From the NCBI GenBank assembly GCA_022495005.1, contig JAGYXB010000691.1, forward strand, positions 682,001 to 746,000: a stretch of DNA of 64,000 bases, read 5' to 3'. The stretch's first letter is position 1; every line of letters begins with the position of its first letter. The notes below the pieces were generated by a model. It worked only from the letters and a program-made list of their open reading frames with translations, did not search any database and was not told the origin of the DNA. The DNA comes from Rhyacophila brunnea. Lineage: Eukaryota > Arthropoda > Insecta > Trichoptera > Rhyacophilidae. Of the stretch, positions 48,858 through 58,263 are shown piece by piece. A program made the translations under genes and the position numbers.

Positions 48858-49011
48858 AGTTAGTAAGTTATTTGATTTTTTTGATAAATTTTAATGACAC
48901 ATTATTTATGTGCGATCAGGTCCCGAAGATAGAATTTATTTATTTAAGACTAACATTTGACAACGTGTGTTTTGTTGTTTGTGTTGAATAACGATGACAT
49001 CACATCGACGT

Positions 49012-49138
49012 ATTAAAGTGGGGCCACACCGGCAACAAGTCGCGCGACAACTCGTTAAATTTTACGATAATTATCATGCTTATCGTAAAATTTAACAAGT
49101 TGTCGCGCGACTTGTTTTCGGTGTGGCCGCACTTTTAG
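49012..49138. mobile_element. Near-perfect hairpin MITE (127 bp)
   Basis: Arms of about 58 bases pair almost completely: AAAGTGGGGCCACACCGGCA, then ACAAGTCGCGCGACAACTCG and TTAAATTTTACGATAA. The loop is only about 9 bases. A shorter sequence of similar flavour (AATGTCGCACGACATGTTGC) lies at 54.09 kb. Non-coding. Confidence 0.75.
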
Positions 49139-49489
49139 ACACGTTTTAAGGCGAGTTTTGATGTGAGAGCCGGCTAAAAGGGATCGCCAACTAGTTAGGT
49201 AGATGAGACAAATCCATCCGTCTATGGTCGTGAGAAATCCCCGCATGATTTGATTTTTTTTTAAATTGACCGGCCGTGTTTATTTCAATTCAATTATACA
49301 TAAGTCCAAACGGCCTTTTATCCTCGTCATTTGTAGTAATCGCGTTTGTATACCTGTTAACAAAGAGCATAATATGGCTCTTCGTCGTGGGTCTGAATCG
49401 TATCGTGTTTAGGACAAGTTATTCTGGCGGTTACAATAGATACATCGTATCTATATCAATACTTTTTGACATCTCTGTTCGAGAGTGAA
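49139..49489. other. Stretch without recognised features
   Basis: No supported gene between the hairpin and the GC-richer candidate exon. Confidence 0.35.
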
Positions 49490-49947
49490 GAGTTATTCCG
49501 TGCGGCCGCGTAAACTAATGCGCTCTCTTTCGCCTGAGCGAAAATAATAATAATTCATTCGACCGAGAGTTTTCATTGGAAAACGACTCGAAATTTAGAG
49601 TCAGACGAACGTCCGAAGAGTGCGGTAGTTTTTTTTTGCGCGCAGCGCTCAGATATTTACGATTTTATTTAATTTTCAAAATGTTTTTATTTTCCTTTTT
49701 AAACTAAAAACCGGTAATTAACCATAATAATAAAGATGCTTTTATTAACCGAAACGAAATCGTGAATCAATAATAGTGCGATCGAACTTTACGTTTTTTT
49801 TTATTATTATATATTAATTAATTATACGAAGCTTCAATTAGTTTTAAGAACTTATTAATTGAAAGATTCGGCGTACTTTTTATATTAAGTTTGTGGCTTA
49901 TGGCTGATTGGATTATCTGAGTAGGTGTCAACAGTTCATATTAAAAG
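49490..49947 (+). promoter_or_regulatory. Candidate promoter and untranslated first exon
   Basis: GC-richer than its surroundings and free of recognised repeats. An initiator-like TCAGAC at 49601, followed by GAACGTCC as a possible downstream element, would start a transcript that reaches a strong donor, TTAAAAG|GTGAGTC, at 49947/49948. No long open frame lies between, so it would be a 5' UTR exon of a gene whose coding exons lie beyond the window. This is inference from signals only. Confidence 0.3.
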
Positions 49948-50386
49948 GTGAGTCTTATTTATAATATTATAATACATACTTTAAAACATGTTTTACAAGA
50001 TAGTATATAGGTACATAATTATATGACATAATATTTGTATACTTACTTATCTCTTTCGTGTTTACTTGTCACAAAATTCCACGTCAAAATTTAATATCAG
50101 CGTTTAAAATTCTGTCTATATTTAAATTAATGAAACGTCGCGAGCTTTCTTTGAAGTTTATTAAAGTTCAGTCGAGCTTTCGTTAATCCAATGAAAGTTT
50201 TGTAAGTCGGTGTGTATTGAATTATTCAACCATTATTTTTTATTGTTTTAATGAAGTTTTAACTGACTAAACTCGAATAGCGATATATAGCACATTTTAA
50301 TACATACTTAATCATAATTAATAAACCATTTCTTTATTCAACGAATATTTCACAAGATTTTGAGAATGTAACATTCCATATATTGA
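49948..50386. other. AT-rich stretch
   Basis: If the donor at 49948 is real this is the start of an intron. Nothing else is recognised. Confidence 0.35.
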
Positions 50387-50735
50387 ACATTCGTAACTTA
50401 AAAACACCTCACATGGGTATAATAATATACCCAATAGAAAAATCATATTTGAAAAAAATACGATGCTCGACGGGATTTGAACCCGTGTAACCAACCATTG
50501 GTATCGCGCCAGATAGTCAATAATAAAGTAATTTGATAAACATTTCATGTATGACATATTAGTTTAATTTATCCCAATTAGATAGGAGGCTCGTAGCATA
50601 ATTGGTTAATGCACAGTGACGCGATACCAGTGGTTATACGGGTGCAAATCCCGTCGAGCATCGTATTTGTTTTCAAATATATTTTTTTCTATTGGGTATA
50701 ATATATCTGAGGATTTTTAAAGTTATGTATGCTTA
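50387..50735. mobile_element. Palindromic element with divergent tRNA-like arms, compact copy
   Basis: Arms of about 120 bases: 50387-50513 and 50619-50735. The plus-strand tRNA-like part has an A-box match TAGCATAATTGGTTAATGC (50596-50614) and a B-box match CGGGTGCAAATCCCGTC (50639-50655). The minus-strand part has the complement GACGGGATTTGAACCCGTG. Both continue outward through GAGCATCGTATTTG and a shared TATTGGGTATAATA. Both tRNA-like units would be transcribed outward from the centre. Confidence 0.68.
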
Positions 50736-51235
50736 ATCATTATGTTGTAATTTAACATACGTAGGTAGGTACCTACTTACTTCAATTCAAATTATAGAAA
50801 TGGAAAATATTATTCTTGACTTGACACTTTTGACTAAGTATATTAACTTATATTAGTATACCTGATAGCAGTATTGAAATCTAATAATATATTATGTTAA
50901 ATGACTTTAGAAGTGGTCTTGTTTTTTTTCTTATCTCAATAATGTTAATTAATAATTAGGTACTTTACCTATTAGGTACTAACGCCGAATGTTTAAAACA
51001 AAGTATAATATACTTTTAAATATTATATAAATATTTTTAAATATTATAATATACTTTTTAAATATTATTTAAATATTTTTAAATATTATAATATACTTTT
51101 TAAATATTATATTCTTTACAACACTATAACAGGCAAAGAAGACCAATGACAGTAATGTATTTAGTAATAGATGTAAAACAATCACAAACACCCAGGCTTT
51201 GAGAAAATCGCATAAATATATTGTGACTTCACCGG
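50736..51235. other. AT-rich stretch with short tandem repeat
   Basis: Around 51010-51110 a unit AATATTATATAAATATTTTT / AATATTATAATATACTTTTT repeats about three times. No gene. Confidence 0.5.
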
Positions 51236-51302
51236 GAATCGAACCACGAGAGCCGCTATATTACGAGAGCGATATATTAGATACCAACCTAATCACATGT
51301 TA
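51236..51302 (-). repeat. tRNA-like sequence
   Basis: The minus strand has GTGGTTCGATTCCCGG, a good B box, and an upstream AGGTTGGTATCTAAT. The acceptor ends do not pair, so this is a tRNA-derived repeat rather than a functional tRNA gene. Confidence 0.4.
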
Positions 51303-51430
51303 CAGTAATATAATTATTTAAATAACAAGAAACGCATCAATGAAGATGCCGAAATACGAATTCGAGTCTTTAAGGCCCTCCAGTTTTTACCTAGTACCAT
51401 TCTTATTACATTACATTACATCACATCACT

Positions 51431-51615
51431 ATGTTCTTTCGTATTATATGGGCCTCAACAGAGTAGAGGTTGTATTAACAGACTGTTGTTTTTACGAGAA
51501 ATGGATGTTAGCCACTTGCTCAACATAAAACAGAGTGAAAAAAAATACATGTGGATTCGCCAGACCCGGTATTCGAACCCGGGACGCACGACATGCTACC
51601 GCCCGGTCATCGTCA
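51431..51615 (-). mobile_element. tRNA-related SINE, copy 6
   Basis: The tail is shortened. It keeps TATGGGCCTCAACAGAGTAG, AAATGGATGTTAGCCACTTG and the well-preserved B-box complement GGTATTCGAACCCGGG, and ends CCCGGTCATCGTCAC. Confidence 0.7.
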
Positions 51616-52018
51616 CTCAAATTGTCTCGAAACCATCGACCGTATATTAGTGCACGCAGCATTTTCAGATTGAAAAGTCAGTCATAAACTACCTTGTTAA
51701 TAAACATCATTCTGGGACAGTTCATACTGACTTCATTCTTTCTTAAACAGATAAATACATAATAAATATTAAAGATAAATTAATTATATTTACATTACAA
51801 TACGGGTACATACATATTCTAAATTTGCAGTGATGTATTTAAACTATTGTGTTAACGTGTCCATTATCATATTAAGATTTGTATGCATAAGTCTTCTGAG
51901 CCTTATAATATTTAAATCAATACCTACAAACAAGGCATTAAACTCACTGACGTATAATCCATGATAATACATTTTGTGATTTAATATTTAATATAATATT
52001 TTGAATATCTTTTTATTT
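51616..52018. other. AT-rich stretch, nothing recognised
   Basis: No gene or element was supported. Confidence 0.4.
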
Positions 52019-52224
52019 GACCATGTCTGGGTTTGTATCAACAGGTTTTTATTTTTACAAGTAATGGGTGTTAGCTACTTGCTTAATCTATTAGGCCCAT
52101 ACTCTGACTCTAAACACACATTAGAAAACAATAGTGTATTTGTCAGACTACGTATTTGAACCAGGGAGTCCTGGGACCCACTACATTATAAACCGACTCG
52201 TTAGCAGCTCTGCTATCGTGGGCC
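52019..52224 (-). mobile_element. tRNA-related SINE, copy 7
   Basis: GACCATGTCTGGGTTTGTAT to CTGCTATCGTGGGCC, with the central part of the tail deleted. The B box is weakened. Confidence 0.65.
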
Positions 52225-52621
52225 ACCAGCTAATTAATACCTGCTAATATTTAGTAGCATCTTGCAACCAAATTTCAATAATAATTCAAATGTCTAATGG
52301 CAAACCGGTATTTTTTCTACTTTTTATATCACAATGATGAGACAAGGCTTATCCAATACTTCAGGCCGAGCATGCAAATTAGAACGATCAGTAGGTAAGT
52401 TTGTTTATCGAATTTTAATTTCCGAGTCCCATTGAACTTTGGCCGATAATACAACTATTCATAGTTTATCAAATTTACAGATCTATTAAATAACACTATT
52501 TAAAATACTCGAGTTTGTTATAAGTAGTAGGTAAGGCCGTCGATAGAAACAGTACGGATACAGTAGGTATCGAAGTAGTGGTCAAAAAGTACCTATATAT
52601 AATAATTATTCGATAGCCATT

Positions 52622-53598
52622 TAGGGATTGCAATACGGGTATTCAATTATTTATCGATACCGAAATACCGGTTTCAAAAATCCAAAATACCGGTATTTCC
52701 GGTATTAAGAAAGCATACACGTTTATATTTTCCGCAAATGAATTTAATGGTTTTTTTTCATTACTTACTACTATATTGTATATTAAATTTAGTGTATAAG
52801 TTTTATGCTGCCAAAACGCAAATATAACATAACATTATATCGCACCCGGGGAATAATAGTGGCACAACTCGAAAATATTGTTTTTGCAGGAGAGCAGTTT
52901 GAATATTTGATATTGATGTTTTAAATCGGGTCTTTTTTAATTTACTTTTAGCGTGAAGTTAGTACACTTGAGTCATCTCATTTTGAATGTTATCCGCAAT
53001 AACAATGGCACAATGATCATTGTGCCACTATTTCTGCTTGAATTCAAGTAAAATGTTATAATCTGATAATGACAAAAATGCTTTTTAAGGCCACCATTAT
53101 ATTTTTAAGAATTATGCCGCTATTTGTGCGGATAGAAATGATATCTTGGAACATTTCTGCATACTTAACTAAAAAATGACAAATTTGGACTTGTGCCACT
53201 ATTATTCCACGGGTGCGATATTATTAACAAAAGTTAATAATCATAAAACAAAACCCCCTCAAAATATTCTTATAGAATTAACATATTTAGAAAACGAAAA
53301 TATTCGAAGCAAACATTTCCACTTATTCTATAATTATTGATCCAACGTTGGCAGTACATCCAACAAACGTTGAATTTGAGAAAGATTTTCCTGTACCCGA
53401 CTTAATGGGGAAAATTAGCAGTTCTAAAGTATTATGATCTATACATATTTATATAGGTTAACATAATAAATGTAGGTAGGTACTTAAGGTTGTTATAAAA
53501 TAGTGTCTTTAATCTTACTTCTATTTTCTATAATATATTTTGACGAATACCAGTATCAATACCGGTATTGATATATTCGTTCGGTATTGCAATCCCTA
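52622..53598. mobile_element. hAT-type element interrupted by a second MITE
   Basis: The ends TAGGGATTGCAATAC and GTATTGCAATCCCTA are inverted, and both are followed inward by repeated ATACCGGTATT motifs. The flanks TAGCCATT and GTACCATT agree at 6 of 8 positions, consistent with an aged 8 bp duplication. The interior has no intact transposase. The element at 52838-53220 is inserted inside it. Confidence 0.65.
52838..53220. mobile_element. 383 bp MITE with TTA duplication, nested in the hAT element
   Basis: The ends TATCGCACCCGGGGAATAAT continuing AGTGGCACAA, and TTGTGCCACTATTATTCCAC continuing GGGTGCGATA, pair almost perfectly. TTA flanks both sides (52835-52837 and 53221-53223). The interior has a further hairpin, AATGGCACAATGATCATTGT followed by GCCACTATT. 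A 3 bp TTA duplication is usual for Harbinger-type MITEs, but other groups are possible. Confidence 0.78.
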
Positions 53599-54533
53599 GT
53601 ACCATTATTTGTAACTAATACATAAATAATTGTTCTAACTTCGATATCCAATCTCATATCTACTCTATAATAACAATTTTGTTGGTATACTGAACCAATG
53701 AAGCCGGAAAACTTTGTTGTGTATTTAGATCAGAGATTCCTAATGTTATTTGGGCCACTAGAACTTTTCAAAAAATAAAATAATTCTCAACGTCCTCCTG
53801 GAAATCTACCTTCAAACATAAATGTGCAAATTTTAATTACAAATTGTCATTCTTTTATGTATCTACAAAATTAATATATACAAGTAATATGATACGCAGT
53901 AAATAAGATGCTCTGATGGTTAAATTAAATTTTTTTGTTATTTTATCATATTCATAACATAACCAACATAGAAGCATTCGCATTAGGCAATTAAAATTGT
54001 AATACCTAATGAAACATATTAAGAATAATATGTTATTTTCAACAATATAATAAACATTATAGTTCGTCACGTAAACGTAATGCCGGGCAATAATGTCGCA
54101 CGACATGTTGCCAATGTGGACCCGGCATTACGCTTATTCAATATTTTAGGGTAATTGTTACGCTTTGAGTTTCTTGGTTTTATGGCATAAAATAATAAAG
54201 CAAAGCCTATTTCAAAATTGCTAACACTCCCGGTAGGGTAAGCCAGTTCACATTAATTGTGTGTTCCTGATCATATTATGATACTCTTCTTAAGTTTCTA
54301 TCATTGTGTTAACTGTCAATTTATGGTGGAAATGCATTGTAATAAAAAACGCAAATTTATTGTATCAAAAGTGGAATCAGTACAATAAAATGTGCGTTTT
54401 TTTATTAAAATTAATAATCATATAAGTCTTTAAGTAGGTACTGATAAGTACCTCACACATTCAAAACCCTGCGTCGAAATGTAGTGTATAAGGGTATAGC
54501 ATATCGTAATTTTATTTATTAATCTGTTCTGTG
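53599..54533. other. AT-rich stretch with a short palindrome
   Basis: 54078-54133 is a palindrome bounded by GTAATGCCGGG and CCCGGCATTAC. Around 54455-54490 CACACATTCAAAACCCTGCG is the inverse of a segment at 27.93 kb. No gene. Confidence 0.45.
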
Positions 54534-54639
54534 TGCTCAACCTATTAATTAGGTCCATACTCGACACAAATTGAAAATCAATATGTGTATTTTCCAGACC
54601 CAGGATCCAGGGACCCACGATATTATAATCAGACGCGAC
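54534..54639 (-). mobile_element. tRNA-related SINE, copy 8 (partial)
   Basis: Only the middle and head remain, from TGCTCAACCTATTAATTAGG to CAGACGCGACC. It is followed directly by an end fragment of the CAGTGGCGAA family at 54642-54682. Confidence 0.6.
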
Positions 54640-55346
54640 CCCCATAGTCTACCTACTTCAAAAATTCGCTCTTCGCCACTGGTAGTATGATTCTAGTCCA
54701 GGGTTAGCGAACCTTTTTACGTACGCGTGCCAAAATTTCCCAAATATTATTTTTCGACTGTCTTACGTGCCGAGCAGTTTTTCATGGGTAAAAAATAGTT
54801 TTTAAGAATTCTATTAAAAATGATAATGTTCTAGATACCACTCAAAGAGCATACATAACACACATATAGCTTTATCACTTTGTTCAATTACGCCATACAT
54901 TTCGGTCCACCAATTTTGAAACTGTCTGCCAGAATTACAGCTCCACCATGTTATTGTTTCTTATTTGTTACAGCCATTTTTGGGCATAAATGAAATTGTT
55001 TATTACTGCATTACTTAGTTTAGTTATTTACGCACAAATTTACATCAGAATTGCTCCGATCAGATAAGGCATTCTTTCGATGCAGTGATCTCAAAAGCAT
55101 TGTAAATCGATCACAATCATCAGAAGTTCGCGGCTCGGTTTACCCCCACCGCCTGATGAGATTAATGCGATTATAATATTATATGTGACGCATAAAGCAT
55201 AAGGGCCGATTGAAGCAATTATATATTTACAACAAACTCAATGCTTATTCCTGAAGAGTGTTTGGTACAGTTCTGTTATGAGGAATACAGCGGAAAACAC
55301 ATTTTGAAAATACCCGACATACTGGATTATTTGTTAGTTTGGGTCA

Positions 55347-55745
55347 GGTCAGGTTGACCTGTGTGTCCCTGATAACTATCTTAGAAGTAGAGACCACCAG
55401 TTGTTTATTCTCCCAAGGTGCAGAACCAACCTGCCACTGGTAATGCCAATTGGGAGAGTGATAACTATGTTCAACGAAATTGCTTCGGGTGTTGATATAT
55501 TCCACCTACGTGAGAATGAGTTTAGGTGGATGTTGTTTTATAAATTCTTAAAATAGGGTCTGCTTAACTCATCCGGTGTACTTCCTTGTACCTATCTAAT
55601 TAATCTACTGATATATCTCTTTTTTATGTAATACTGTTATGTTTATATATCTTTGTTTCTAAATGTCATGTTGTGAACGTCTTAAACTTATAATTTGTAA
55701 TGTCCACAATATGTTAAAAAAATAAATAAATTGAAAAAAATTGAA
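55347..55745 (+). mobile_element. LINE 3' end (jockey-like), second copy
   Basis: Frames read RTNLPLVMPIGRVITMFNEI and VDIFHLRENEFRW, followed by a 3' UTR ending ATGTTAAAAAAATAAATAAA. It matches the 3' third of the 40.3-41.1 kb LINE. It is 5' truncated, as LINE insertions usually are, and sits just before the LTR element. Confidence 0.68.
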
Positions 55746-55759
55746 ATAGATTAGGTTAG

Positions 55760-57777
55760 TGTCACCACCTACCTGTAGGTAGGTGCCTTCGCACAATAAA
55801 TTGATTAGTAATAAGCCGACATGTAAACCTGATCTCTAACTATACGGCTTAGTAAAACGCCTAAAAACGCTTCCTTGTCGAATCACATATAAATTGTTTA
55901 TCTGTTCACAGGTTTTTACGCTACCCATTCGGTATGTAAACGTATCGAACGGGGCATCGATTGCTACGAGCAGGGTAATGCAGTGTGAAAGAATGATGGA
56001 TGTAAAATTGCCTTGTTCTGTACAATAAAAAAACCTGTGACGATGTTATTATAAAATGTTAGATATAAATGTATTATGTAACTGTATATTAGTATAAAAG
56101 GGGAAGAATGATTGTTAAATATAAAGAGACGAATGCAGTAGCGAGAGATTATTATAAGAGTGTAACATATTTAATATATTTTGTAATAGTATGAAAGAAG
56201 AAGAATAACTGTTAACATAAAGAAGAAGAACGCGGTAGCGAGTGATTAGTATTAAAAGTGTATATAATTAATTAATATGTCATGAGGAACACACTAATCG
56301 AATAGTATTTCGATCCGTAAACTCATTAATAGCAAACTAATAATTATAGAATCAATTATCCGCGAGTGGCAACACTTAAAATTATAACGCAGCAACACCT
56401 ACCAACGCGTTGGTATGGGTATGCCTCTGTGCGTGTATACGAAAATGTTACCGGCTAAAAAGTATCCGGCGCACAGATTAACTCAGAAAATAACGCCTTA
56501 AAGTCTCTAGAATTCAACTTTTCGGAAATATTATTTCATTATTGTGTTCCTAATTAGGGTATTTATCGTCTGTAATATAAAGCACGAGGAAATTCGCATA
56601 TTTAAGAAAGAGTAAATTCTTGATAGCAACAGACGGGAGCTTCGCCGATTTCTAATAAAATAAATTAAAATCACGACCTTTATGCAGCTGTGCGGTGTAA
56701 AGACAGCGGCTAAAAATAAGGCAATGCGGGGGAAATATCGCCGATCGATATACTCTTCGACATTGAATTGCGAATTACCTCTATGAAGAAGTAGTATTTT
56801 GCTATTTTTCGGAAATAGTAAATATTATTTCGTATTACTATATAAGACGTAGTTTTAAGATTAAACTGTTATTATTATAAATGTAATATTGTAAAAGGTA
56901 AAGGCAACAGACAGGTTTTACGTCGTAAAATCACAAATGTTTATGTGAAGGTCGATGGATAATGATTACAGGGCCTATTATTATGTCAATAGGTACCTAG
57001 TAAGTAGTTGTAAATGCATGTAATTTAAACGCCAATCAAATCGTGCGTTTACTCCTGGCATAAGACTAAAACCGCGAGTTTATGCCGGAGATAGCTATTT
57101 AAATGCTCTAAATAAATTCATATAAAATCCATAGAATTAGATAGACGATATTTTATAACGTCAATATATCCATCCACGTGCACAGAATATATTATCTCTT
57201 GATACTTGGTCCTTCTGACAATCCAGTAAATTCTTATTAAATAAACAAGAGATATTACGCAGTACGAAATTAACGGACATAGTAGAATCTTTGGTCACCC
57301 CTTCTCAAACTCTTTGGACCAATTAGAATAAGGGAGGCTGCTATAAAAGAGGGCGCATCCGAGAGATTTTTATCAGTCTACCGGATCCTCCCTCGGGAAC
57401 AAGTCTCATCTCTACTAGCAGCCTCTCTTCAAACACTCTGGACCAGTTTCACCAGTTTCACCAGTTTCGCCGCGCATCTCTTCGCTTCTTGAACGCCGAA
57501 GTACTCCCCGGGGAGAGTTTCACATCCCGTTTACCTACGGGTGGGAAACATCTCTCGCGTTCGCAGTCATCGGTCGTCACGTATTCCTGTCTGCCGCCTT
57601 CACCTACATTTGGCCTGTAAAATTATTTACTAGACGCTACATACAAGGAAATAAAACCAAGTCATTACCGACTTTTCAAAAGGAAACATCGTTATTATTA
57701 ATAACCCCTCCACCGACTGAGCTAGGAAAATTCATCAACGAAGTGCGCAGTGGCGTATCGTTGAGGGGGTGTTGTTA
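55760..57777 (+). repeat. 5' LTR
   Basis: It starts TGTCACCACCTACCTGTAGG and ends GGGGGTGTTGTTA. It is 2018 bp, far longer than most insect LTRs. U3 is about 1.6 kb. A TATAAAA (57342-57348) and initiator TCAGT (57373-57377) mark the likely start of R, and AATAAA at 57650-57655 the 3' processing signal. An AGTTTCACC unit is repeated three times near 57454-57480 but fewer times in the 3' LTR. Confidence 0.85.
57342..57377 (+). promoter_or_regulatory. LTR core promoter (TATA and initiator)
   Basis: TATAAAAGAGGGCGC followed 33 bases later by TCAGTCTACCGG. The spacing fits an RNA polymerase II promoter starting at the A of TCAGT. The same signals occur in the 3' LTR at 62361-62396. Confidence 0.65.
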
Positions 57778-57780
57778 ATT

Positions 57781-57798
57781 TGGCGCCCAACGTGGGGC
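57781..57798 (+). other. Primer binding site
   Basis: TGGCGCCCAACGTGGGGC lies three bases after the 5' LTR. TGGCGCC...G is the form complementary to the 3' end of a tRNA and is common at this place in insect LTR elements. Which tRNA it pairs with was not established. Confidence 0.8.
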
Positions 57799-57888
57799 TC
57801 AGAAAAAGCTTCTTTTTCTCGAATCCACGACCTGACGACAGACACGAGGAATATATATATATATATATTTCATATATATATTATATAT

Positions 57889-58263
57889 ATGAGAACTAGA
57901 TCGCAGACAAAGGACCCACACACATCTAGCGAAGAGATGGCGGACCCTCCACTGGTGGAGCCGATCCAGAGGAATGAGGAGATGGAAGAAGGTATGCAAA
58001 TACCTGAGCGCAGTATACCAGCATCCGAAAACATGGATCCATGTACCAGACAAGGACAGATTCCACACGTGACGATGCTGAACACCACAGGAGGCGGTCG
58101 GCTGGTAATCTTCCAATACCAGGCGCACGCACCGTGCACGTGCCAGGAGCATGGTCACGGACGCCCTGAGCCAAGAGAGAGCGGTGAGGAGACGAGACTG
58201 GACGAGGACTATGAAGAGGCCACCTGCCTGCATTGGCGAGGAGTCACCATCAGGAGGTGCTGA
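57889..58263 (+). CDS. Gag-like open frame of the LTR element (hypothetical)
   Basis: 124 codons starting MRTRSQTKDPHTSSEEMADP, right after an AT microsatellite. The protein is acidic, rich in Glu and Pro, with a CTCQEHGHGRP stretch and a DEDYEE patch before its end. Position and MRTRSQ start suggest the N-terminus of a gag protein, but no capsid or zinc knuckle follows. Just beyond the stop, other frames continue briefly with a similar composition, so it may be truncated by a frameshift. A longer antisense frame overlaps and is taken as a shadow. Confidence 0.4.
   Translation: MRTRSQTKDPHTSSEEMADPPLVEPIQRNEEMEEGMQIPERSIPASENMDPCTRQGQIPHVTMLNTTGGGRLVIFQYQAHAPCTCQEHGHGRPEPRESGEETRLDEDYEEATCLHWRGVTIRRC

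Noticed and set aside
50584..50670. Functional tRNA gene
   Set aside because: A and B boxes are present but cloverleaf pairing is poor and the copy is part of an inverted repeat, so tRNA-derived repeat fits better.
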